Source: Dehalococcoidia bacterium (GTDB lineage: Bacteria; Chloroflexota; Dehalococcoidia; SZUA-161). Taken from it: a stretch of 64,000 nucleotides of DNA. The stretch spans positions 37,557 through 101,556 of the forward strand of contig JACWAE010000039.1 in NCBI GenBank assembly GCA_014874385.1, given 5' to 3'. Below the pieces are notes generated by a model that did no database searches, had not been told where the DNA came from, and worked only from the letters and a program-made list of their open reading frames with translations. Within the stretch, counting starts at the first letter, position 1. Each line of letters begins with the position of its first letter. Both the position numbers and the translations under genes were made by a program. Positions 7,627 to 15,590 of this stretch are shown here, in pieces.

Positions 7627-7984
7627 TCACTTGCATTGGCGCTGATTGAGAATAACAGAATCATCCCTGAATTGCTCGCCGGCAGCCCGCTCGAAGGCGT
7701 TCACCAGGTCGGCAATCGTAAGTCTCTTCTTGTCTTCTTCACCAACGTCTATTACAAGCCGACCTCTGTGCATCATAACCAGCCTGTTTCCGTACCGTAA
7801 GGCAATATCCATATTATGGGTAACCATAATTGTGGTCATTTTTTCACGGCGCACGATGAAATCACTTAGTTGAAGCACGGTTTCAGCAGTCTTCGGGTCC
7901 AGAGTAGCTATATGTTCGTCGAGTAGCAGTATACTGGGCTTGCTCAGAGTAGCCATTACCAGGGCCAGAGCCTGTCTTTGGTCA
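7627..7984 (-). pseudogene. ABC-transporter ATPase, C-terminal fragment
   Basis: The remaining piece begins at the ABC signature (QRQALALVMATL), keeps Walker B (SILLLDEHIATLD) and the H-loop (IMVTHNMDIALRYG), and ends normally about 100 residues later. Walker A and the upstream half are gone: the frame hits a stop just before the signature. The sequence is closest in style to the ATPase of ABC systems with TrpX/YtrE-like partners (COG1101). No permease or substrate-binding gene is nearby. It is followed by the GNAT gene and abuts a CoA-transferase relic on the other strand at about 7980. Confidence 0.75.
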
Positions 7985-8198
7985 TGGCATTAGCCTTGAC
8001 CTCAACACGTCCAAGGGCCAGGAAATAGCTAAGAAGCTGGTTTCTTGGGCGGACATTGTCACGGATAGCATGTCTCCGGGAGCCATGGCTAAGTGTAGTT
8101 TAGTTCCTGGGGTCTCTGACGATGAGATTGCTGATCTGCTCATTGAAGGAGTGGTCAACACGGAAACCGATATGCCCGAGGTACTGGGCGCTAAATAA
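7975..8198 (+). pseudogene. CaiB/BaiF CoA-transferase, internally deleted relic
   Basis: An open stretch with no proper start encodes two separate parts of a class III CoA-transferase joined in frame. The first part (ISLDLNTSKGQEIAKKLVSW then ADIVTDSMSPGAM) is the N-terminal segment just before the usual catalytic region. The second (PGVSDDEIADLLIEGVVNTE then TDMPEVLGAK and stop) is the C-terminal tail. Around 250 or more residues between them, including the catalytic Asp region, are missing. Confidence 0.6.
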
Positions 8199-8315
8199 TA
8201 AGGCTAATCACATTTGAACTGCTACTTGAAAACGGTTGGGGAGGTTTTTATAAATATCTAAACCGGAAGCCGGCGGTATAAGAAGGACTGCACTAATGAA
8301 TAATTACACTATAAG

Positions 8316-9002
8316 TTAAAACCAGAGACTGGTATCCAATACTACGCGCAAGCCCGAAATTTTTACAGCACTCCGGTGATATCCATACGGGAATAACTTT
8401 TCAAGGTCTCCCAAATCGATGTTATTTGATTCACAGCATTCGAATACCGTGGGCACGATACCACTCTTTTGATAATTATCACGAAGGAAATAAATTATCT
8501 TCCAGTGTTTATCTGTCAGACCCCCGGGTATTTTCATTTCCAGCGCCTTGTTAATCGCAAATTCCTCGTCCCATTCGGAGGGATCGATGAGAAATCCTTC
8601 CGCGTCGATTCGATAGCTTTTTTCTCTTTGGTTAATTTCAGATTTCTCGATTGGACGTACAGGGCCCGGTTCTCTATAATAATTTACAATATGATCCCCG
8701 TGGTTTAATCCTGCAATTAAGCAGGCGCCTCTGTGGTATCCTGTCGGGAACAGTTCCTTAAGTTCCAGCCATGTTAGTTCATTCGCTCTGCAAGTTTCAT
8801 ACACTGTAGGGCACTTTCCGTTTTGATAAAATGAATCTCGGATAAAATGAATTATGGCCCAGTGTTTTTCTGAGAGTTTTTCGGACATGCCGAGTTTTGA
8901 TGCTATTAGGATAGCGAAGTTTTCATCCCACTGATTATCGTCAACTAAAAAACCTTCGTCATCTATGTTATAGTTCTTATCTTTATAAGTAATGGTCTTC
9001 AT
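8316..9002 (-). CDS. Tandem DsrC/TusE-like protein lacking the terminal redox cysteine
   Basis: A 228-residue protein built of two similar DsrC/TusE-like domains (about 3-105 and 128-220). Each shows the family pattern: an N-terminal DEGFLVDDNQWDENFA or AEGFLIDPSEWDEEFA strand, the helix LSEKHWAIIHFIRD or LTDKHWKIIYFLRD, then a PTVYE/PTVFE segment, a LFP-x-GYHR motif and A-x-x-I-x-GL. True DsrC carries two Cys in its C-terminal arm. Here the first repeat keeps only the Cys in GACLIAGL, and the second has Val at that place and ends without a penultimate Cys. Sulfur-relay chemistry of the standard kind is therefore unlikely, and a regulatory or scaffold role is possible. It is divergent from the hydrogenase-MetVF cluster. 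Confidence 0.75.
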   Translation of the reverse strand: MKTITYKDKNYNIDDEGFLVDDNQWDENFAILIASKLGMSEKLSEKHWAIIHFIRDSFYQNGKCPTVYETCRANELTWLELKELFPTGYHRGACLIAGLNHGDHIVNYYREPGPVRPIEKSEINQREKSYRIDAEGFLIDPSEWDEEFAINKALEMKIPGGLTDKHWKIIYFLRDNYQKSGIVPTVFECCESNNIDLGDLEKLFPYGYHRSAVKISGLRVVLDTSLWF

Positions 9003-9369
9003 TTTTCATTCCCTGCCCTCGCTAGAAACATGACACGCTTTTAATGCTATGGTTCTCTAAATCTTTTATATTCGCCAGTCATTATTGTACTGGTCTGGTT
9101 ATCTGTAACCTGACCAATAAATAGATTTATTTTTAATATCCTCAAATATATATTTTCAATTATTTTATAAGATTTGATTAGGGCAATAATGCTTGTTTCT
9201 GGCGAATCAGTTAGGCAATTTAATCTAACACCATTTGAGTATTTTTACCTACCTGGAACAAGCATTAATACTGTGCAAGAGTTAATAGCTCTACCTGTAA
9301 TATAATAAGAATATCCAGTACAAAGTTTGTAATTATTCAAATCAGGAAGTCATACCAAGGAGACTAACA
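9003..9369. promoter_or_regulatory. Divergent intergenic region between DsrC-like gene and hydrogenase operon
   Basis: This 367-bp AT-rich region holds three visible structures. A hairpin at 9091-9116 (arms TGGTCTGGTTA and TAACCTGACCA, one mismatch, 4-nt loop) lies upstream of the DsrC-like gene. A perfect 11-bp inverted repeat, TAATGCTTGTT at 9187-9197 and AACAAGCATTA at 9257-9267, lies mid-region. A TATAAT at 9301-9306 and an AAGGAG ribosome site near 9356-9361 precede the hydrogenase ATG at 9370. The inverted repeat is a candidate operator for a regulator acting on both directions. Confidence 0.5.
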
Positions 9370-10263
9370 ATGCCACAATCACCAGTCGAAGAGTATCCAG
9401 TGATTTGGTTACAGGGCGCTACCTGCACAGGGTGTTCGGTATCGGTTCTCAATTCAGTCAGCCCTACGATCAAGAATGTGCTGGTTGACGAGGTAATCCC
9501 CGGCAAGCACGTTAATCTCAGATTTCAGGCTACGGTGATGGCAGGGGCAGGAGAACTTGTAATCAAAGCATTGGAAGAGACCTGGAAAGCAAAAAAAGGA
9601 AACTATGTGCTGGTAGTCGAGGGCGCGATCCCCATGAAAGCAGGCGGCGCTTACGGCTCGATCGGCGAAAATAAGGACGGCAAGCCAGTATCTATAGCCA
9701 CTAGAGTTGAAACCCTCGGGCGTGACGCGCTTGCAGTAATCGCTCTCGGCACGTGCGCTTCCTGGGGCGGTATCCCGGCTGCCAAACCTAATCCTTCGCA
9801 ATGCGTCAATGTGATGCAAATTTTTCAATCTGAGGGCATAACTACCCCCCTGATCAATGTACCCGGTTGTCCACCCCATCCCGACTGGTTTGTTGGAACA
9901 GTGGCGAGCTTGTTGCTCAACGGCTTACCGAAGAACGGTGAATTGGACGAAATTCATCGTCCCCGATTATTCTACGGGCAATTAATTCATGAAAACTGCC
10001 CTCGACGTGCCTATTATGATGAGAAGAAATTCGCTAAAAAGCTAAGTGAACCTGGCTGTCTCTATGAACTGGGCTGCAAAGGGCCAGTTACCCACGCAGA
10101 TTGCGCCACGAGAATGTGGAATAACAAGATTAACTGGTGCGTCGGTTGCGGGGGACTGTGTATCGGCTGCGCTGCTCCTGGTTTCCCGGACCTTGTTTCC
10201 CCGTTATATGAAAAGACACCAGACATCACGTTACCGAATATAGGTCAAAGGGTGGTTCAGTAA
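9370..10263 (+). CDS. [NiFe] hydrogenase small subunit, cytosolic (no Tat signal)
   Basis: A 297-residue electron-transfer subunit. Proximal cluster ligands are C19, C22, C129 and C167 (in CTGC, GTCASWGG, VPGCPPHPDW). Distal cluster ligands are H207, C210, C230 and C236 (IHENCPRR ... CLYELGCKGP). The medial region has C245, C257, C264 and C267 (NWCVGC ... CIGC), plus an extra C260. Standard group 1 enzymes have Pro where C257 lies and bind a [3Fe-4S] there, so a [4Fe-4S] is predicted. The overall sequence is group-1-like, but the protein starts directly at the first strand with no twin-arginine leader and no room for one, since non-coding sequence with a ribosome site precedes the ATG. The large subunit starts 1 bp after its stop. 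Confidence 0.93.
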   Translation: MPQSPVEEYPVIWLQGATCTGCSVSVLNSVSPTIKNVLVDEVIPGKHVNLRFQATVMAGAGELVIKALEETWKAKKGNYVLVVEGAIPMKAGGAYGSIGENKDGKPVSIATRVETLGRDALAVIALGTCASWGGIPAAKPNPSQCVNVMQIFQSEGITTPLINVPGCPPHPDWFVGTVASLLLNGLPKNGELDEIHRPRLFYGQLIHENCPRRAYYDEKKFAKKLSEPGCLYELGCKGPVTHADCATRMWNNKINWCVGCGGLCIGCAAPGFPDLVSPLYEKTPDITLPNIGQRVVQ

Positions 10264-10264
10264 A

Positions 10265-11824
10265 ATGGGCAAAATAATAATCGATCCAATCACGCGTATT
10301 GAAGGCCATCTGAAGGTCGAAGCTATTGTCGAGAAAGGCGTAGTAAAAGATGCTAAAAGTTCAGGCACTCTTTTCCGGGGGTTCGAGATAATCCTTAAAG
10401 GGCGTGACCCCCGTGATGCACAACGTATTACCCAGCGTATTTGCGGCGTCTGCCCAACCAGTCATTCTATTGCTTCAACTCTCTGTCTGGATAGTGCATT
10501 TGGCCTCGGGGGCTCGATCCCCGACAATGGAAGGCTCCTCCGCAACCTTATTTTGGGGTCGGCTCATATCGCCGACCACATCCTCCATTTCTATCACCTT
10601 GCAGCTCTGGACTATGTAGATATTACAAAGGTTGCTAATTACGAAGGCGCTGATTCTACACTCAATTCGGTAAAGGAGTTCATCCAGCGTGGCGAACCCG
10701 GGCCATTCGTGCCTAGATATGAAGGAGATTACCGCTTTCCAGATGCAGTTGACCGGCAATTGGTGGGGCATTATATCGAGGCTTTAAGAATGAGGCGTAA
10801 GGCTCAGGAGATGTGTTCCATATTTGGGGGCAAGATGCCACATAATATGGCTGTAGTTCCCGGAGGGGTGACAGAGGTACCTACTATAGATAAAATCGCG
10901 TCTTTTCTTTGGAGGCTCAATGAGCTAAGAACCTTTATCGACCAGGTATATTTACCGGATGTATTAGCAGCGGCAGAAGTATATAGCGACTACTTTGAGA
11001 TAGGCATCGGGTGTCGCAGACTCCTGTCATACGGAAGCTATGAGTTGGATGGTAAAGAACCCGATCTTACGAAGAGAAAGAGGTTATTCAAACAAGGTAC
11101 TGTGGATTCCAATTTGAGCCTGCGACAGATTGATATAAGCGTAATCGCCGAGGATGTAAAATACTCTTGGTACAATGACTCCACTACAGGCAGAAAACCA
11201 ACTCAGGGGGAAACTATCCCTCAAGAGGACAAGGCTGGCGCCTATTCGTGGGTAAAATCACCACGCTACAATGGACACGTGTATGAGGTAGGGCCACTTG
11301 CCCGTATAATGGCCACTTATCTCAATGGCGATGAGAAGGTGAAATCGATTGTAGACCCGGCCCTGGCTAAATTTAAGGCCAGCCCGAAAGTGATGTTCTC
11401 GACTCTGGGACGCCACCTGGCGCGAGCTGTGAGTTGCAAGGTGATTGCTGATACTATGCCGACCTGGCTGCTCGAGCTAAAGCCTGGGGAGCCTGTATAT
11501 CAAGAATATGAGATCCCGGATGAATCCTCTGGTATGGGTTTAGTTGACGCAGCAAGGGGCGCTTTGGGGCATTTCATTCAGATAAAGGATAAACGGATTG
11601 CAAATTACCAGTGTGTTGTACCCAGCACGTGGAATATGTCCCCCAGAGACGATAACGGACAGCCTGGACCTTTAGAGCAGGCGCTGATTGGCACCAGGAT
11701 CAAAGATGAGGCCAATCCGGTTGAGATCGTGCGAATTGTCCGCTCCTTCGATCCCTGCCTTGCCTGCGCTGTACACCTTATCACTCCAAAAGGCGGGACC
11801 CTAAGTAAATTTAAAATCCTGTAA
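10265..11824 (+). CDS. [NiFe] hydrogenase large (catalytic) subunit
   Basis: A 519-residue subunit that binds the Ni-Fe(CN)2CO site and oxidises or makes H2. The L1 motif RICGVCPTSHS lies near residues 58-70 and the L2 motif SFDPCLACAVH near 494-505, giving all four Ni-ligating Cys. The L2 form is group-1-like. A 15-residue tail (LITPKGGTLSKFKIL) follows the His, as expected for a precursor cleaved after metal insertion, and the protease for this is the next gene. With the small subunit lacking a Tat signal, and with no membrane cytochrome b in the operon, the dimer should stay soluble in the cytoplasm. Confidence 0.95.
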   Translation: MGKIIIDPITRIEGHLKVEAIVEKGVVKDAKSSGTLFRGFEIILKGRDPRDAQRITQRICGVCPTSHSIASTLCLDSAFGLGGSIPDNGRLLRNLILGSAHIADHILHFYHLAALDYVDITKVANYEGADSTLNSVKEFIQRGEPGPFVPRYEGDYRFPDAVDRQLVGHYIEALRMRRKAQEMCSIFGGKMPHNMAVVPGGVTEVPTIDKIASFLWRLNELRTFIDQVYLPDVLAAAEVYSDYFEIGIGCRRLLSYGSYELDGKEPDLTKRKRLFKQGTVDSNLSLRQIDISVIAEDVKYSWYNDSTTGRKPTQGETIPQEDKAGAYSWVKSPRYNGHVYEVGPLARIMATYLNGDEKVKSIVDPALAKFKASPKVMFSTLGRHLARAVSCKVIADTMPTWLLELKPGEPVYQEYEIPDESSGMGLVDAARGALGHFIQIKDKRIANYQCVVPSTWNMSPRDDNGQPGPLEQALIGTRIKDEANPVEIVRIVRSFDPCLACAVHLITPKGGTLSKFKIL

Positions 11825-11851
11825 TGCAGTAGCTATGAAGGTTCTATAGAG

Positions 11852-12307
11852 ATGACGACTACCGTGATTCTCGGCGCTGGCAACGAGCTGATGAAAGATG
11901 AGGGGGTAGGAGTGCATGCTATTCGAATCTTGCATAATGAGTTGTGTGACTCTCGCCCTGATATTAAACTCATGGATGTAGGCACTTCATCTGATTTCGG
12001 GCACTTGATCGAAGGTGCGGATAAACTTGTGATTGTCGATGCTGTGGAAGGTGGCTGTGAACCCGGGACAATTTATCGTTTTACACCGCAGCAGATAGAA
12101 TCTGAATCCAGACTGACTACATCTTTTCATCAGATAGGGATATTAGAGAACCTCAGGATGATGGAACTCATGGGGATGAAGATAGCGGAGACCGTGATTA
12201 TAGGCATTGAGCCGGCTGAAGTTCAGTTAGGTTTGTCATTATCTCCAGAAATAAAATTACAGATGCCCAGAATTATCCAGTCAGTGCTGGACGAGATATA
12301 TCATTAA
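11852..12307 (+). CDS. Hydrogenase maturation protease (HyaD/HycI type)
   Basis: A 151-residue endopeptidase that trims the C-terminal tail of the large subunit once nickel is in place. The N-terminal ILGAGNELMKDEGVGVHA carries the conserved Gly-Asn-x-x-x-x-Asp-(E/D)-Gly-x-G motif with metal-binding Asp/Glu. LVIVDAVEGG supplies the second acidic ligand and TTSFHQIG the conserved His. It starts 27 bp after the large-subunit stop and is clearly part of the same operon. Confidence 0.92.
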   Translation: MTTTVILGAGNELMKDEGVGVHAIRILHNELCDSRPDIKLMDVGTSSDFGHLIEGADKLVIVDAVEGGCEPGTIYRFTPQQIESESRLTTSFHQIGILENLRMMELMGMKIAETVIIGIEPAEVQLGLSLSPEIKLQMPRIIQSVLDEIYH

Positions 12308-12345
12308 TAGTACCGCCAAAACAAGAACAAAGCGAGGGCGCTAAA

Positions 12346-12990
12346 ATGTTGACGACTGAGCAAAAACCGATCGAGGAAATCCTAAAATACCTTGAAGGTG
12401 ACAAAGACGTTTTCATTGTAGGTTGCCGGGGCTGTGCTGAAGGTTGTCACACCGGAGGCGAACAAGAGGTCTTGGATATAAAGCAGAAGTTAGGAGACGC
12501 AGGTAAAACTGTTACTGGCACATCTCTTATCGACTTCATGTGTAATGAGAACTTGGTCCGAATGACATTGCAAGCACAGGAAGACAAGATCGTAGATGCT
12601 GATTCGTTGATCGTTCTATGTTGTGGTATTGGGGTACAGGCAACCTCGGCAGTTGTCGACAAAATAGTTCACCCCGGTTGCAATACTGTTTCGATGGGGG
12701 GCCGACACGGCGAATGGCGAGACGGCGAGCGATGTCTGGAATGCGGCAATTGCATATTGGAATTTACCGGTGGAATTTGCCCTATTGCGAGGTGCGCTAA
12801 AAGCCTTCTTCATGGCCCCTGCGGTGGTTCAGAAGGAGGCAAGTGCGAGGTTCATCCCGATTTACCTTGCGCTTGGGATTTAATTATACAGCGACTCACC
12901 AAGTTAGGGAAGCTGGATATTTTAGAGGATATTGTACCACCCAAAAACTGGGGAGTGAGCCTTACGGGAGGGCCACCACGGCCTCGTTAG
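12346..12990 (+). CDS. metV: MetV-type methylenetetrahydrofolate reductase partner (Fe-S/zinc protein)
   Basis: A 214-residue cysteine-rich protein of the MTHFR_C/MetV family (PF12225). MetV forms a complex with MetF in acetogen-type bacteria and passes electrons to the flavin. N-terminal VGCRGCAEGCHTGG carries clustered Cys. The C-terminal half has CLECGNC, CPIARC, LLHGPCGG and GKCEV...C, the typical [4Fe-4S] and zinc ligand set, and ends with the characteristic W-x-L-I-x-x-RL segment. In known systems MetV links MetF to RnfC2 or to an Hdr-Mvh complex; here it directly follows a hydrogenase and its protease (39-bp gap), and MetF comes one gene later. Confidence 0.88.
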   Translation: MLTTEQKPIEEILKYLEGDKDVFIVGCRGCAEGCHTGGEQEVLDIKQKLGDAGKTVTGTSLIDFMCNENLVRMTLQAQEDKIVDADSLIVLCCGIGVQATSAVVDKIVHPGCNTVSMGGRHGEWRDGERCLECGNCILEFTGGICPIARCAKSLLHGPCGGSEGGKCEVHPDLPCAWDLIIQRLTKLGKLDILEDIVPPKNWGVSLTGGPPRPR

Positions 12991-13025
12991 ACATCGTATG
13001 GACGCCTACTCGCTAAAGGTGTAAT

Positions 13026-14204
13026 ATGGGCCAGAGTAACAGAATGATAGCGCAAGTTGGCAAACGAGAATTGGACAGCATTAAAAAGACTTTTAAAAAG
13101 TCCAATATGTTCGATGAGCTAACAGACGCTGAGTTGGAAGAAGTGGCGAAGCTTAGCAAAAAAAGGGTTTACCGGGCAGGAGATATTGTTTTCACTGAAG
13201 GAGAGACGGCTAAGGAACTCTACATTATTGAAGATGGTACAGTTGTGTTGGAGATGTCAATTCGACTGGGTCGAAGTTCGGGCAGACAGGGCTCGATCGA
13301 TGTCTTATCCAAGGGGCAGGTCTTCGGCTGGTCAGCAATTGCCGAGCCAAATATTTTTACCATGTCAGCAAGGTGTCTTGAAAAAACAATAGTCATAGCT
13401 ATAGACCGGGCACGTCTTCAGCTTCTGTTTGATGAGAACAGCAGCCTGGGATTTAAACTTATGAAGAAGATAGTTGGCGTGGTGTCTTCACGTTTGGCAA
13501 GGTCTAGAGATACATTAGCACATATTATGTCTATAGCTTTCCACGATCTAAAGTCCCCTCTGGCTGCAGTTCAAAGCTATCTCCAGGTGATACTCGACGG
13601 TTACACTGGGGATATCAGTGAAAAACAAAGAGGGATGCTAATAAGAAGCAGCGAGAGAATAAAAGAGCTGTTGAACCTGATAAATAATATTTTAGACATT
13701 TCTCGTATAGACACAGGCCAATTGCAGATGGAGAAAATATCCTTGCTTGAGATAATAGATAGTTCCGTAGAAACGGCCCGGCGCATAGCTAAGGAAAAGG
13801 GATTGAAAATTACGACAGAGATTCCTAAAGAGTTATCACTTATTGATGCGGCCCCGAACCGTATCCAGCAGTTGATGAATAACCTGTTGGGCAATGCAAT
13901 TAAATTTACTCCTGAAGGGGGCACAATAAACCTGAAAGTATCTGAAAGAAGAGAAAACATCCTGATAGAGATTCAAGATACCGGTATCGGCATCAAAGCT
14001 GTAGACCTGCCCAGAATATTTGATGATTTCTATCGAGGTGCCGACGTCGATACACCAGGGGCCGGCCTGGGACTTTCAATAGCGAAGAAGATAGTCAGAG
14101 CTCACTGCGGTAAAATATGGGTAGAAAGTCCCTGCCCCGAAACGGGGGCCGGAAGTAAATTCAGTTTCACTCTACCTAAAAGTACAGCTACCCTCGGAGC
14201 GTGA
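13026..14204 (+). CDS. Histidine kinase with N-terminal cyclic-nucleotide-binding-type sensor
   Basis: A 392-residue soluble sensor kinase. Residues about 25-150 form a cNMP-binding/CRP-type beta-roll (RAGDIVFTEGETAKELYIIE, DGTVVL, GQVFGWSAI). A HisKA domain follows with the phospho-accepting His near 173 (AFHDLKSPLAAVQSYL), then an HATPase domain with the N box (NRIQQLMNNLLGNAIKFT), G1 (DTGIGI) and G2 (GAGLGLSIAKKIV). No membrane segment is seen, so it senses something in the cytoplasm. The beta-roll lacks an obvious phosphate-binding cassette with a conserved Arg, so the ligand need not be cAMP. It sits between MetV and MetF, 35 bp after MetV, and its end overlaps the upstream region of metF. 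Confidence 0.88.
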   Translation: MGQSNRMIAQVGKRELDSIKKTFKKSNMFDELTDAELEEVAKLSKKRVYRAGDIVFTEGETAKELYIIEDGTVVLEMSIRLGRSSGRQGSIDVLSKGQVFGWSAIAEPNIFTMSARCLEKTIVIAIDRARLQLLFDENSSLGFKLMKKIVGVVSSRLARSRDTLAHIMSIAFHDLKSPLAAVQSYLQVILDGYTGDISEKQRGMLIRSSERIKELLNLINNILDISRIDTGQLQMEKISLLEIIDSSVETARRIAKEKGLKITTEIPKELSLIDAAPNRIQQLMNNLLGNAIKFTPEGGTINLKVSERRENILIEIQDTGIGIKAVDLPRIFDDFYRGADVDTPGAGLGLSIAKKIVRAHCGKIWVESPCPETGAGSKFSFTLPKSTATLGA

Positions 14205-14224
14205 AAAGGAAGGGGTATAATCCC

Positions 14225-15142
14225 ATGAAAGCGGGAACTAATTTAGAGAAGATCCTGGAAAGCGGAAGATTTGCGGTGACCGCTGAGGTAGGCCCACCGA
14301 GAGGAGCCGTGGCGAGCGTTGTGCAAAGGAAGGGAGAACTTCTAAAGCCTTTTTGCGATGCATTGAATGTTACCGATAACCAAACAGCTATCGTAAGGAT
14401 GTCAAGCAAAAGTGCCTGCATTCTATTAAAACAACTAGGGATCGATCCGGTAATGCAAATGGTCTGTCGTGACAGAAACAGGATCGCCATTCAAAGCGAT
14501 ATACTGGGAGCCGTGGCTCTTGGTATCGGCAATATCCTGTGTTTGAGTGGTGACTACCCAAGCTTTGGCGATCATCCTACAGCCAAAGCAGTTTTTGATC
14601 TGGACTCAGTTCAGCTAATTCGATTGGTACGACAAATGCGGGACGAGCATAAATTCCTGTCAGGAGAAAAGATCTCGGGAGATCTCCCAGTTTTCATCGG
14701 CGCTGTAGAGAACCCGTTTGCAGACCCATTCGAGTACAGGGTACGGAGACTGGCTAGAAAGGTAAAGGCTGGTGCTGATTTCATCCAGACACAAGCTGTT
14801 TTCAATGTAACCAAGTTTGCCAAATGGATGGAAATGGTTACAGAACGAGGACTTGATAAAGAAATCCACATACTTGCTGGCGTTATACCAGTGAGGTCAG
14901 TAGGTATGGCCCGTCATATGCGGGACAATGTACCTGGCGTGAATGTCCCAGATGAAATAGTTACAAGGATGGAGGACGCCAAGGATACTAAAAGCGAAGG
15001 ATTAGCGATATGCCTTGAAATCATAGAACAAATCAAGGAAATACCGGGTATCCACGGAATACACATAATGGCTGTAGGCTGGGAGGATATTGTTCCCACG
15101 ATTATTGAAAAAGCAGGGTTACTACCTCGACCATTGATTTAG
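14225..15142 (+). CDS. metF: Methylenetetrahydrofolate reductase
   Basis: A protein of about 305 residues with the TIM-barrel MTHFR fold. It reduces methylene-H4folate to methyl-H4folate in the methyl branch of the Wood-Ljungdahl pathway or for methionine synthesis. Typical segments are VTAEVGPPRGA near the N-terminus, the FAD-contacting LCLSGDYPSFGDHP loop followed by K-x-V-x-DLDS, FIGAVENPF, and ADFIQTQAVFN. The ATG at 14225 was chosen because AGGAAGGGG lies about 9 bp upstream; an in-frame GTG at 14201 overlaps the kinase stop. Presence of MetV in the same operon points to the MetVF type that does not take NADH directly. Confidence 0.92.
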   Translation: MKAGTNLEKILESGRFAVTAEVGPPRGAVASVVQRKGELLKPFCDALNVTDNQTAIVRMSSKSACILLKQLGIDPVMQMVCRDRNRIAIQSDILGAVALGIGNILCLSGDYPSFGDHPTAKAVFDLDSVQLIRLVRQMRDEHKFLSGEKISGDLPVFIGAVENPFADPFEYRVRRLARKVKAGADFIQTQAVFNVTKFAKWMEMVTERGLDKEIHILAGVIPVRSVGMARHMRDNVPGVNVPDEIVTRMEDAKDTKSEGLAICLEIIEQIKEIPGIHGIHIMAVGWEDIVPTIIEKAGLLPRPLI

Positions 15143-15151
15143 GAGGCAGAC

Positions 15152-15559
15152 ATGCAAAGTCAGACTAAGATTTTAATAGTGGACGATGATCCTGACATCA
15201 GAGAAGCAGTAAGTACTATTTTGGAGGCCCATTCATATCAAGTGGTTACTGCTAATAATGGTGAGGAAGGCTTGAGAAAGCTAAAAGAGGAGAGACCTAA
15301 CTTAATGATCCTGGACCTTTTAATGCCCAAGCTGGATGGATTTGGCGTATTGAAAGAAATACAGGACCCAAGGTGGTCAAAGTATAGCAAAATTCCCATT
15401 CTGATTTTAACCTCGATTAAAGAGGATGTCAGCCGACGCAGGTATGAACTGGAAACAGGATTGGATCTCAATATCGATGACTATGTTGAAAAGCCAATAA
15501 ACCCAGGTATTTTAATTGAACGTGTAAAAAAGCTCTTGGAAAAGAGAACACATTCTTGA
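15152..15559 (+). CDS. Single-domain response regulator (receiver)
   Basis: A 135-residue CheY-like receiver with no output domain. The acidic pocket is DDD at residues 11-13, the phosphorylated Asp is near 55 (MILDLLMPK), the switch Thr is in ILTS, and the conserved Lys is in EKPI. AGGAGG precedes the ATG, 9 bp after metF. It probably takes phosphate from the kinase in the same operon. With no DNA-binding domain, it must act by protein contact or within a phosphorelay. Confidence 0.92.
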   Translation: MQSQTKILIVDDDPDIREAVSTILEAHSYQVVTANNGEEGLRKLKEERPNLMILDLLMPKLDGFGVLKEIQDPRWSKYSKIPILILTSIKEDVSRRRYELETGLDLNIDDYVEKPINPGILIERVKKLLEKRTHS

Positions 15560-15590
15560 GTTCGATGCACTGTGTCAAAGGAGGTAAGGG

